Shown: positions 15,350 to 23,895 of the stretch, one piece after another
Layout of the letters: each line of letters begins with the position of its first letter
How positions within the stretch are numbered: the stretch's first letter is position 1
Origin: Paenibacillus sp. FSL W8-0426
GTDB taxonomy: Bacteria; Bacillota; Bacilli; Paenibacillales; Paenibacillaceae
DNA: 64,000 bases
NCBI RefSeq assembly: GCF_037969725.1
Contig: NZ_CP150203.1
Span: forward strand, 5,224,001 to 5,288,000
Direction of reading: 5' to 3'
Made by a program: the position numbers and the translations under genes
The notes under the pieces: generated by a model
What the model was told of the DNA's origin: nothing
The model's database searches: none
What the model saw: the letters and a program-made list of their open reading frames with translations, nothing else

Positions 15350-17617
15350 ATGCAAAAACAGAGGGTAAACGACCAGCGTTCCGTTAAAAAAATACCCTTG
15401 CCGACATTGCCCCTGAAGCGCGTTTCTCCCCTTGGGCCGGGGTGGACAGGTGCGATCACGGTATTAAGCTTAGTCACGTTATGTAATGGATTGGTGCAAG
15501 GATACTACTATTTGGGATCACGAAGCGTTGCGGACTATTTAATCGGGACTTCATTGTTTTTGACCGTAATCCTGGGTATTACCGGAATCATTGCCGGGTT
15601 GCTGCATTGGGCAAAACAAATGCCTTCACGATATGTGTGGTCCATGCTTGCTTCGTTCTGTGTGTTGTCGATCAGTTTTTTTGGTCCCATCCCGTTAACG
15701 CTGCTGGTTGCTCTAGTAATGATTATTTGCTTTTCCCTGCTCGGTGCGGTGCTCTATCGATTTAAGGCTGGAGCTTATCGGGAAACTAAGATCTGGAAAA
15801 AACGGACGACAGGAGCAGCTGCCGCAGCGGCTCTCATTCTGATCTGCATGCTGGGGTACTGGCTCATGAGTGAAGGCAAAGCTGAGCTAACCGTGCCGTA
15901 TCCGTTACAAACCGTCAAATCGGCGGAACAATACCGCACGACATTATCCAATCCGGCGGAGCCTGGGAAATTCCGCGTGAAATCGATAACCTACCGAAGC
16001 GATCCAACATCTCGCAAAGATCTCGGAGAACAAGGCATGCTTATAACCGAACCCGTCGACGGTTCAGCCTTTGTGGACCAATGGGCGGCGAGACGCACAA
16101 AAACGTTCGGTTTCGGGCCGGAAGCGATGCCGTTAAACGGGACGGTCTGGTATCCCGAAGGCGACGGTCCGTTCCCGCTGGTGTTGATCGTACACGGCAA
16201 TCACCTTGCGACGGAGCCTTCCGACCCGGGTTATGCTTATTTGGGCGAGCTGCTGGCAAGCCGGGGATTCATCCTGGCTTCCATCGATCAAAACTACCTG
16301 AACACTTCTCCATTCAACGACCTGTTCATGTTCAGCGTTCTGAAAGGAGAGAATCGCGCCAGGGGATGGCTGATGCTGGAGCATCTCAAGACATGGGAGA
16401 AATGGAACTCCACCGAAGGCAATCCGTTCTATGGCAAGGTGAATATGCAGCGCATCGGGCTGATCGGACATTCCCGGGGCGGCGAAGCCGTCACCACGGC
16501 GGCGGCTTACAATGAAATGACATCCTATCCCGAGGATGCCAACATCAAGTTCGACTACCATTTCAACATCCGTTCCATCGTTTCGATTGCCGGCACCGAT
16601 GGGCAATATCAACCGGCCGGACAACCGATCGTCTTGAAAGACGTGAACTATCTGGCCCTGCACGGTTCAAACGATATGGACGTCTCTTCGTTTGCCGGAG
16701 CAAATCAGTATCACCGGACCCAATTTACGGGTAACAACGGATTTTTCAAATCCTATGTGTACATCTACGGAGCCAACCATGGACAATTCAACAACGAGTG
16801 GGGCAAACACGATGGTGTCGGCTTGGGAAACATGCTGTTCAATACGGCCGAGCTTCTTCCCGAGGAGCAGCAAGCACTGGCGGCAAAGGTGCTGATTTCG
16901 TCTTTTTTGGAAGCCACGCTGAAGGATCAAGCCGGGTACCAAACCGTGTTTCAGGATCTTGGGCACGCCAGGGAATGGCTGCCCGAGACGATGTATATCA
17001 GCAATTATTGGGATGCAAATACAACAACGATCAGCAGTTATGACGAGGACAGCGATCCTGAGACGACCACGTTGTCGGGGGGCCGCTTGGAAGGAGAGTC
17101 GCTTGGGGGATGGAAGGAGCAGAAGATGGAGATGGCCCATACGGTCGAGCAGTATAGCGCCGTTTCCCTGGAGTGGGATCACGCGACAGCTTCTTCCGTC
17201 CCTGCCTACAGGGTCGTTTTGCCTGATCGGGGAATCGAAACGACCGAGCAGAGTTCCATCGTGTTCTCCCTGGCTAACGGGAATGCGGATCATGATGCAG
17301 AAGACGGAACAAACGCGCTGGTCGATCTAACCGTTTTGGTTGAAGATGACCAAGGAAATGCCGGCCGTTTGCCGCTAAGCAGCGTTTCTCCCCTGCTGCC
17401 GATGTTCGAAGGGTCGCTTGCCAAACGGCCGTTTGCTTTCTTTCAGACAACCAAGGAGCCGATTTTTCAGAATTATGCCTTCAGCCTGGCCGAGTTCGCC
17501 AAGACCAACTCTAATTTTAACCCGGAACGAATCCGCAAAATCAGCTTTGTGTTCGATCAGACGGCCAAAGGAAACCTATTCATCCGGGACATTGGCATCC
17601 GCAACGCCAAGCCGTAG
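15350..17617 (+). CDS. membrane-anchored alpha/beta hydrolase
   Basis: A 755-aa protein. The N-terminal 180 residues contain about five membrane helices (GAITVLSLVTLCNGLVQGYY, SLFLTVILGITGIIAGLL, LLVALVMIICFSLLGAVLY, AALILICMLGYWLM). An extracellular alpha/beta-hydrolase follows: FPLVLIVHGNH for the oxyanion region, GLIGHSRGGEAV as nucleophile elbow with Ser, a likely acid in LHGSNDMDVSSF, and a His in YGANHGQFNNEWG. The last 200 residues look like a beta-sandwich ending in FVFDQTAKGNLFIRDIGIR, as in polysaccharide- or lipid-active enzymes. The substrate is unknown. The gene has a GGAAGG site, stands alone, and ends at a strong terminator. Confidence 0.82.
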   Translation: MQKQRVNDQRSVKKIPLPTLPLKRVSPLGPGWTGAITVLSLVTLCNGLVQGYYYLGSRSVADYLIGTSLFLTVILGITGIIAGLLHWAKQMPSRYVWSMLASFCVLSISFFGPIPLTLLVALVMIICFSLLGAVLYRFKAGAYRETKIWKKRTTGAAAAAALILICMLGYWLMSEGKAELTVPYPLQTVKSAEQYRTTLSNPAEPGKFRVKSITYRSDPTSRKDLGEQGMLITEPVDGSAFVDQWAARRTKTFGFGPEAMPLNGTVWYPEGDGPFPLVLIVHGNHLATEPSDPGYAYLGELLASRGFILASIDQNYLNTSPFNDLFMFSVLKGENRARGWLMLEHLKTWEKWNSTEGNPFYGKVNMQRIGLIGHSRGGEAVTTAAAYNEMTSYPEDANIKFDYHFNIRSIVSIAGTDGQYQPAGQPIVLKDVNYLALHGSNDMDVSSFAGANQYHRTQFTGNNGFFKSYVYIYGANHGQFNNEWGKHDGVGLGNMLFNTAELLPEEQQALAAKVLISSFLEATLKDQAGYQTVFQDLGHAREWLPETMYISNYWDANTTTISSYDEDSDPETTTLSGGRLEGESLGGWKEQKMEMAHTVEQYSAVSLEWDHATASSVPAYRVVLPDRGIETTEQSSIVFSLANGNADHDAEDGTNALVDLTVLVEDDQGNAGRLPLSSVSPLLPMFEGSLAKRPFAFFQTTKEPIFQNYAFSLAEFAKTNSNFNPERIRKISFVFDQTAKGNLFIRDIGIRNAKP

Positions 17618-17704
17618 ATACTACCTGATGCTTTGCAATAAACAGGAAGATTCTATACTAAAAGGACGTCGTCCTTTAACCGACTTGATGGTTTTAAACC
17701 AAAG

Positions 17705-17757
17705 ATCCCCTCCGAATTTCAGCGCTGCGATGCTCTGTTTCGGATGGGATTTTTTTT
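17705..17757 (+). terminator. intrinsic terminator of the alpha/beta hydrolase gene
   Basis: ATCCCCTCCGAA (17705-17716) pairs with TTCGGATGGGAT (17739-17750) with one mismatch, followed by a run of T (17751-17757). Confidence 0.88.
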
Positions 17758-17774
17758 GCCGCTTCATCTCCCCT

Positions 17775-18233
17775 CTATTTCTCCATTCCGTTAAACTCCC
17801 TCAGCATCTGTGTAAAATCAGTCAAGCGCTGGTCATCCCAATGGGAAATTCGCCCGTAAAACGCATCCTCCTTTTCCTTCAGCGCCTCGATCGTCTGCTG
17901 CCGTCCCTGCTCCGTGAGCGAGAGCAGCACGCCGCGGCGGTCTTCCGGAGATACCTCACGGCTGACGTAACCGGCTTGCTCCAGCTGTTTAATCAAACGA
18001 CTGACTGAGCTGCGGTCCATGGCCGTCGCTTCGGCCAACGCAGCCGCGCTCGCCCGGCCGTGGGAATACAGCCAGCGAATCAGGTGAAATGCCGCAGGTT
18101 GGAGGGCTGCGTCGAAGCGTGCCGCCGTTTGCACATGCAGTGCATGCGACGCGCTGATTAACGCTTGGATCTGCTCTCCGAGCGCGAGTTCCAACCGTTC
18201 CCGTTCAGTTAGATCCGCTTGAAAATCCTTCAT
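17775..18233 (-). CDS. MarR-family transcriptional regulator
   Basis: A 152-aa winged-helix regulator. Core HTH: GRASAAALAEATAMDRSSVS, RLIKQLEQAGYV, then the wing SPEDRRGVLLSLTEQGR, all diagnostic for MarR. The ATG at 18233 has GGAGG 10 nt upstream. It is divergent from the SDR gene at 18375, and the 140-bp intergenic region holds an ATCAA/TTGAT dyad between and over the SDR promoter. It therefore most likely represses that gene and itself. Confidence 0.92.
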   Translation of the reverse strand: MKDFQADLTERERLELALGEQIQALISASHALHVQTAARFDAALQPAAFHLIRWLYSHGRASAAALAEATAMDRSSVSRLIKQLEQAGYVSREVSPEDRRGVLLSLTEQGRQQTIEALKEKEDAFYGRISHWDDQRLTDFTQMLREFNGMEK

Positions 18234-18259
18234 CTCCAATATTCCTCCCACTCATTTAA

Positions 18260-18300
18260 TTGACAAATATCAATTAATCATTATAGTTGATTTATATCAA
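18260..18300 (+). promoter_or_regulatory. sigma-A promoter with probable MarR operator
   Basis: TTGACA (18260-18265), 16-bp spacer, TATAGT (18282-18287), reading toward the SDR gene. ATCAA within the spacer and TTGAT over the -10 region (around 18270-18292), and again ATATCAA near 18294-18300, form overlapping inverted repeats fitting a MarR site. Confidence 0.75.
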
Positions 18301-18374
18301 TCATATAACCCCTCGCAGCCTCTTGTCAAAATCAGAGGACGGATTTTATTTTATTCGCCAAAGGAGAATGATTC

Positions 18375-19256
18375 ATGTCCAAGTCCAATCATCCGATCGT
18401 TGTCATTACCGGCGCCACCAGCGGGCTCGGTCAGCTCGCCGCCCTTGAACTGGCCAAACGCGGCATGCAGTTGGTGTTGACTGCCTGAAGCCGAGAGCGC
18501 GCCGCTGCCACCCATAAGCTCATTGTAGAAGCCGTGCCTTCCGCGCAGATTCAATTCTTCTACGGAGACTTGTCTTCCATGCAGGACGTGCAGCGCATCG
18601 GACAAGAAATCGGCACGGCTTTCCCGAAAATCGACGTACTCCTCAACAATGCCGGGCTGCATGCGTTCGAACCTCGCACTACGTCCGAAGGATTGCCCGA
18701 AATGATGGCCGTCAATTACCTGTCGCCATGGCTGCTCACGCAAACGCTGCTGACTTCCCTGCGAAATGCCGGGAAGGCGCGGATCGTCAATGTCGCATCC
18801 GAAGCTTCGCGCCGTCACGGAACGCTAACCTTGCCGGATGATTTGACCGACACATCTCCCTTCACGGCGCGCGGATCCTCCCCGATCTATGGCAAAACCA
18901 AGCTGCTTAATATTATGTTCACCGCAGAATTGGCGCGCCGATGCGCAGGCAGCGGCATATCGACGAATGCCCTGAATCCCGGTTTCAACGTGACCGGACT
19001 TGGCCGTGAACTCCGGTTCGCATCCGTGCTCGAACGCATCCTGAATGCTCTTCGCATCGGCGACCCGCGCCGGGGCACGGATATGATGGTGCGCTTGGTA
19101 ACGGAGCCCAAATATGGGCAGGTCACAGGAGGTTATTTTAATGTAGGGACGGGAAAAGAGATCCACGCTGTCGCCCCTGCCCGGGACGTGGCATTACAGC
19201 AGCAGCTGTGGCGTGATACCGAAACCTTGCTTGCAGAACGCGGATATTTGAAATAA
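18375..19256 (+). pseudogene. short-chain dehydrogenase with an in-frame TGA at codon 38
   Basis: The frame from ATG 18375 (AAGGAG 8 nt upstream) encodes a Rossmann-fold SDR of 293 codons. It has the cofactor motif VVITGATSGLGQ, then GMQLVLTA, a TGA at 18486-18488, and SRERAAATHKL. After the stop it continues normally: DVLLNNAGLH, the active-site YGKTK and ALNPGFNVTGLG, as in retinol-dehydrogenase-like SDRs. An Arg codon CGA changed to TGA would explain it. A downstream GTG at 18534 could start a 240-aa product, but this would lack the nucleotide-binding motif. Probably inactive unless the TGA is a sequencing error. Confidence 0.85.
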
Positions 19257-19300
19257 ACAAGTACAGCAGTTGCCATGATTCATGAACTTCCGGACAACAC

Positions 19301-19323
19301 AAAAAAGGGGCTTCATTGCCCCT
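19301..19323 (-). terminator. intrinsic terminator of the GNAT gene
   Basis: AGGGGC-ttcatt-GCCCCT with six T on the minus strand, 65 bp past the GNAT stop. It also lies 45 bp after the SDR stop on the other strand. Confidence 0.8.
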
Positions 19324-19388
19324 CCTTCAGTCTATCCGAAGCTAGCTGCCAAAAGGCTGCGTCTAAGCTTCAACTGACTGCTCCCGCG

Positions 19389-19838
19389 TTATTCAGAACT
19401 CCGTACAGACATAAACACGTCCACCTCATCCTCGCTGTCCACCGCAAAACCGAAACGTTCGTACAACCGCCGTGCCGGACTGCCTTGCAGGACGTTCAGA
19501 TGAACGATCCGCCCCTGCACCTCGGCTCTCGCAAGCAATGTCTTCAGCACGTGTGTACCGATGCGCCTGCCCTGATACGCAGGATCAATGTAGAAATGTT
19601 CCAGTAAATACGCATCTTCGCCCTTCGGCTTCAGCGCCACGCATCCGGCCTCATTCCCGTCCACCTCAATGATCCACGTATGCTCAGGATCGAATGTCTT
19701 TCGGAACCGCGCGCGCACGTTCACATCGTCATATTTGCCCAAGCGGTTTAAATCGTCATACAACACAACCGCCCGCAGATCGGCGAGCCTGTCCTGATCT
19801 TCCTTTGCGGCCCATCGCATGTTCACCTGCATATCCAT
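19389..19838 (-). CDS. GNAT-family N-acetyltransferase
   Basis: A 149-aa acetyl-CoA-dependent acetyltransferase. Motif A, YIDPAYQGRRIGTHVLKTLL, contains the Q/R-x-x-G-x-G/A acetyl-CoA pyrophosphate loop. Motif B, VHLNVLQGSPARRLYERFGF, follows. The substrate is unknown. The start is taken at the ATG at 19838, 10 nt from GGAG; the ATG at 19847 is only 1 nt from it. A leader hairpin (AAGCCC/GGGCTT within about 19880-19926, with TTTTT on the minus strand) precedes the gene and could attenuate it. Confidence 0.88.
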   Translation of the reverse strand: MDMQVNMRWAAKEDQDRLADLRAVVLYDDLNRLGKYDDVNVRARFRKTFDPEHTWIIEVDGNEAGCVALKPKGEDAYLLEHFYIDPAYQGRRIGTHVLKTLLARAEVQGRIVHLNVLQGSPARRLYERFGFAVDSEDEVDVFMSVRSSE

Positions 19839-19847
19839 GGAATCCAT

Positions 19848-20159
19848 TCTCCTTTTTCCACCATTCGCATTAAAACGAAAAAGCCCTTAGCCCGCCAAAA
19901 CGAAACTTCATGGCTCCTGGGCTTAAGTATAACCTATCTTAGTCAATATCAGAGTCTCTGAACGCCTAAAAGTTACGCCGTGCACATTCCACAGCCATCT
20001 GCATCCAGGACATCCCTTCCGAAACGAATCCGATCTATCCGTACGCATGCAGACAAGCTTACCAAATCCAGGAGGAACTATGCTATACTACTTAACAAGC
20101 AACGCCCGTCACAATGCCGTCATGCATCCAAACTCGATATAAAAAGAAAGGTGTATGCC
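19848..20159. other. divergent intergenic region, GNAT / LysR
   Basis: About 310 bp. It includes the AAGCCC...GGGCTT hairpin (about 19880-19926) described for the GNAT leader and AT-rich promoter-like DNA near 20080-20100. No separate gene seen; the LysR frame is open upstream here but lacks domain homology. Confidence 0.4.
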
Positions 20160-21092
20160 ATGGAAATGAGAATGATCAAAACCTTTCAGACCATCGTGAA
20201 GCTGGGCAGTTTCCAGCAGGCCGCAGAAGCGCTGCAGTATTCTCAGCCAGCGATTACGCTGCACATGCAGAAGCTTGAAGCCGATCTCGGCGCCAAACTG
20301 ATTCATCGGGGCAAAAAGATCGAGCTGACGGAAGCGGGGAAAATATTCTATGCGCGTGCCGAAATGCTGCTGAGGGAATACGATTTCCTGACACATACCA
20401 TTGCGGATATTCAACAAGGCGAAGCAGGGTATGTACGGTTAGGCGTTTCGGAGCCTACGGCAAGCCATCGGTTGCCAGCCATCCTCTCCGCATTCAGGGC
20501 GCATCATCCCAAAGTCAAACTAAACGTTCGCATCGGGGACAGCAAGCTGCTGAACGAACTTTTGATTGACGAGCAGCTCGATTTCGCCGTTTGCCCTTCA
20601 CCGGAAGCCAGCCTGGATACCGAGTTTCACCCGCTGCTGTTTGAGCCGATGGCACTGCTCGTATACAAGGACCACCCCTTTGCCGAAATGAATGAAGTCC
20701 GTCTTAAGGACCTGAAGGACCACCATCTGTTATTCACGCCTCCCAATTGCCCCATCCGGATCCGCATCGAACAACTGTTGAAAGAACACATCGGAAACGA
20801 CTATCAGGCCATTGAAATCAGCAATATCCGATCGCACAAGTACTACGTGCAAGCGAAACTGGGGATCACGATCGCTCCGGTGGGAACGATTGCTCCCGAA
20901 ATTCCTGGTACAACGATAAGAAAACTGTCGGATTTAAACGTCGGACCGCTTGTCGGCATTCTGCGCAAACGCAACATGCCCATAGGCTCTGCGGGGACAA
21001 AACTGATGCAGGATATTCGCTCCGCGTTGCTGCAACGCCATTTGCATATTCCCGAATTTCAGCCCCCGGCGCCGATCGCGCGGGCAGAGTAA
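20160..21092 (+). CDS. LysR-family transcriptional regulator
   Basis: A 310-aa regulator. The N-terminal HTH (residues 3-62) reads MIKTFQTIVKLGSFQQAAEA, LQYSQPAITLHMQKLEADLG, KLIHRGKKIELTEAG, the typical LysR signature. The C-terminal periplasmic-binding-like effector domain (about 93-300) follows. ATG 20160 with AAAGGTG upstream is chosen over the longer open frame, which has no homology. Such regulators usually control a divergent neighbour, here the GNAT gene, though the convergent SDR at 21158 is another candidate target. Confidence 0.92.
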   Translation: MEMRMIKTFQTIVKLGSFQQAAEALQYSQPAITLHMQKLEADLGAKLIHRGKKIELTEAGKIFYARAEMLLREYDFLTHTIADIQQGEAGYVRLGVSEPTASHRLPAILSAFRAHHPKVKLNVRIGDSKLLNELLIDEQLDFAVCPSPEASLDTEFHPLLFEPMALLVYKDHPFAEMNEVRLKDLKDHHLLFTPPNCPIRIRIEQLLKEHIGNDYQAIEISNIRSHKYYVQAKLGITIAPVGTIAPEIPGTTIRKLSDLNVGPLVGILRKRNMPIGSAGTKLMQDIRSALLQRHLHIPEFQPPAPIARAE

Positions 21093-21094
21093 AA

Positions 21095-21120
21095 GCTGCG
21101 GCTCAGTGCCGCAGTTTTTT
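21095..21120 (+). terminator. bidirectional terminator, LysR / SDR
   Basis: CTGCGGC-tcagt-GCCGCAG followed by TTTTTT on the plus strand. On the minus strand it is followed by CTTTT, so it may also end the SDR transcript. Confidence 0.88.
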
Positions 21121-21157
21121 AGCGTTCGGGCTTGAAGGCAGTGCGGCCTAATTCAGC

Positions 21158-21916
21158 CTACTTCAGTCTCCCTGCCGTACGTCCGCCATCCACCGTTAAC
21201 ACAGCCCCTGTAATAAAGCTGGCCTGTTCCGATGTCAGATACAAAATGGCTTGCGGCGCGTCATCCGGCCCCGAAGTGCGACCAAGCGGCGTAATACGAA
21301 TCATCATTTCCGTGTGCTCTTCCGTCATCACGCTTACCTCGCTGCCCGGAGCGTAACCGGGAACTACCGCGTTCACTCTAATATGGTACGGGGCCAGCTC
21401 CAGCGCAAACGTTTTGGTCAGCATTTCCAAACCAACCTTGGAAACCGAATAATTGCCCATACCTACGCCAGCCGTGCTGGCGGCCCCTGAACTAATGTTG
21501 ATAAACGAACCCGGCACTTCGTTCTCGATCATCCGTTTGGCAAAACGCTGGGTCAACAGGAACGGGGCGGCCAGATTCAGGTCCAGCGTCTCGTTCCATT
21601 GTTTCAGGTCCATCTCCATCAATGTCCGATATGGATAGATACCCGCATTATTGATAACGATATCGGGCGCCCCCCAATGCTGCTGTACCGCTGCGATCAA
21701 CCCGTCCGCAGAACTCTCGTCGGTAAGGTCGGCCGCATGCGTATGAACCTCCACCGCCTCCAACGAAGAAGCAGCATTTCGCAACGGCTCCTCGCGTAGA
21801 TCCGTCAAAAACAGCCTTGCTCCTTCAGCGGCATAAGCACGTGCAATCCAGCAGCCGAACACGCCTGCCGCCCCGGTAATCACTACTTTTTTGCCAATGA
21901 ATCGATGATCTGGCAT
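21158..21916 (-). CDS. SDR-family oxidoreductase
   Basis: A 252-aa classical short-chain dehydrogenase, probably NAD(P)-dependent. Motifs in order: cofactor loop VVITGAAGVFGCWIA, DIVINNAGIYP, catalytic Ser in FINISSGAAS, the YSVSK active site, then VNAVVPGYAPGSEV and GAVLTVDGG near the C-terminus. The loop G-A-A-G-V-F-G matches TGxxxGxG. ATG 21916 has AAAAGGAG 9-12 nt upstream. It is the last gene of the peptide transport/hydrolysis series, 173 bp after the M28-like gene, so it may be read through or have its own promoter. The substrate is unknown. Confidence 0.9.
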   Translation of the reverse strand: MPDHRFIGKKVVITGAAGVFGCWIARAYAAEGARLFLTDLREEPLRNAASSLEAVEVHTHAADLTDESSADGLIAAVQQHWGAPDIVINNAGIYPYRTLMEMDLKQWNETLDLNLAAPFLLTQRFAKRMIENEVPGSFINISSGAASTAGVGMGNYSVSKVGLEMLTKTFALELAPYHIRVNAVVPGYAPGSEVSVMTEEHTEMMIRITPLGRTSGPDDAPQAILYLTSEQASFITGAVLTVDGGRTAGRLK

Positions 21917-22089
21917 GCATCCGTACTCCTTTTTATCATCTATGTTGTGTTCATGCCCGCAACGGGCAACCCTTCATCCTTTTACAAAGCCCAGGCTTGC
22001 CGGATTGAAATCGACGAGTCGCGCCTCTTCGTCCTGTTCACCTCGACGATGATCACATTCACGCATGTTCTTCACCCATTTTCCCGAAT

Positions 22090-23895
22090 TCAATGGTTCC
22101 CGACATGTGCGGGAGCTTCCGCTTTCTCCAACTCGTCCATTCCGGCAGCAACCAAATGTTCCGCTCGTTTCAACTCATGGCCGAACCGGTTCATTTCACG
22201 CACCAACCCGGTTCGCAACCGATAATAAACATCGCTGCCTGGAGTGGATGCTGCCAGAAGCTCGGCATCCGCCAATGCCGGTACGAGCGGCTGGCTGATC
22301 GCCGGATCATGCCCATACACGCTGCCCCGGACATAATTGAGGGGCACCAATATGCGGCTGAGTCCCAGCACAACCCGGTTCGCAACCCGAAGGCCCGGTT
22401 CGGACAACCCCGGCGAGACCGAAGCAACCAACCGATAGAATGCGTCCACCGTCTGGTCAAGCTGCCGAAGCCGAAGCTCGATACGTCCAAAGTCGAGGTG
22501 CTCTCCCGCCAGTTTGGCATAGGCATTCACCCTGTCCTGCAGGGCATGAACGGCTTCACGCTGGTCGATGGGCACGATCGGCGCGGATGCGGCATGGTAG
22601 ATGGCAGCGGCATATACTTTGCAATCGCGTACCAGATGCGCCGGGTCCAGCTTGTCGAGCGTATCCTCGGTGGTATGCCACCACCAGCCGAACCAACCGT
22701 CGGGCTGGTAGGACAAACCCATGAAGACCGATGGCAAGCCGACTCCCCAGAAAGATTGGTCACCAGCCCGGCCGAAAGGCGACCCGCGAAAGGGTTCCTC
22801 CGTGACGACGCGGACAGCGTCTGCGCACAAGGAGCGCGTCTCCGCCATCGTGTTGGCTGCACCGAGGCTAACCGCGCCAACGGCACCCACCGAGTCGATG
22901 TTAACGTGCAGTACGCCATTCTCGTACAGCTCTTCCCAATGCAAATCGCTGTATAACGCAGAGCCTGCATACCTGCCGTGCGAATGGCCGGACCAGAAGG
23001 CCAGCCTGACGCTTCGCCGCAGACGTTCCCGGTACAACGAGAGGACGCGGGCCGTCTCCAGCATGACGGCATTGGCCGAACCGTTATCCATGGCGCCGTA
23101 ATGCCAGGAATCCACATGGCCGCTGAACAGAATGAACTGCTCGGGCTCCGCCTGTCCGCGGATTTCCGCCGTCAACGTCGGAATAGGGAGCCAGCCGGTC
23201 GTTACTTCCGTCTGGATCACAGCGTGAACGATGCCATCGTTTCCGCTTTCCAGCTGGGCTTTGATTCGTTCACCATCCGTCCGGTTGACAGACAGGACCG
23301 GAATAACCGGGTATCTGTCTTCCAAAGACGCAGGGTTGCCCCATACCGCCGATACGATCATTTCATGGGTGTACGTCCCGTTGTTGATGAAAATCGCGGC
23401 GCTCGCTCCTTGCTGCTGAAGTCGGTCCAACACGGTCCAGTTCGCCAAGCCGTGCACAACGGCAGCGCCTCCGTTGAACTCATGATCGCCGATGGCCTGC
23501 GCGTCCACATATTGAAGCGGTACGTCCAACCGCGCGGTCGATGCCGACATGGCATGCGTAATGGCATCGTAAGCGACGCTGCCCACGATCAGTTCCGCGT
23601 GTCCTGGCAAGCTGATGAACGCGTCGTGGAATTCCAGCTTTGGCTCCAACCCGAAACCCTCCAGCGTATCACGGATGTACTCGAAGGCACGCAATTCCTC
23701 AGCCGAGCCTGAGAGACGTATTTCCTTAGCCACGTTTTCGTTATATACGGTCAAACAGCCAGCATCAATGCTGCCGAGGATGGTTTCCAGCGCTGTCTGG
23801 CGCACTCGTTCAGCCTGTTCCTTTTCCCTTTCTCGCTCCGTCCAATACCCCGTTCCTGCCTTCCCGATCGGTGGTTTCCGTTCAGTCACGGGCAT
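22090..23895 (-). CDS. M28-like peptidase with altered active site
   Basis: A 601-aa protein of the M28/transferrin-receptor type. A protease-associated region (residues about 100-230) is followed by a zinc-peptidase core. The first metal ligands appear in FSGHVDSWHYGAMDNGSANA (His, Asp). Where the catalytic Glu-Glu normally lies, the text is FWSGHSHGRYAGS, with His instead of Glu. A later His is in GWWWHTTEDTLDKLD, another expected ligand position. The start overlaps the M20 gene by 14 bp (translational coupling). No signal peptide, so it likely acts in the cytosol on peptides imported by the upstream ABC transporter. Confidence 0.82.
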   Translation of the reverse strand: MPVTERKPPIGKAGTGYWTEREREKEQAERVRQTALETILGSIDAGCLTVYNENVAKEIRLSGSAEELRAFEYIRDTLEGFGLEPKLEFHDAFISLPGHAELIVGSVAYDAITHAMSASTARLDVPLQYVDAQAIGDHEFNGGAAVVHGLANWTVLDRLQQQGASAAIFINNGTYTHEMIVSAVWGNPASLEDRYPVIPVLSVNRTDGERIKAQLESGNDGIVHAVIQTEVTTGWLPIPTLTAEIRGQAEPEQFILFSGHVDSWHYGAMDNGSANAVMLETARVLSLYRERLRRSVRLAFWSGHSHGRYAGSALYSDLHWEELYENGVLHVNIDSVGAVGAVSLGAANTMAETRSLCADAVRVVTEEPFRGSPFGRAGDQSFWGVGLPSVFMGLSYQPDGWFGWWWHTTEDTLDKLDPAHLVRDCKVYAAAIYHAASAPIVPIDQREAVHALQDRVNAYAKLAGEHLDFGRIELRLRQLDQTVDAFYRLVASVSPGLSEPGLRVANRVVLGLSRILVPLNYVRGSVYGHDPAISQPLVPALADAELLAASTPGSDVYYRLRTGLVREMNRFGHELKRAEHLVAAGMDELEKAEAPAHVGNH

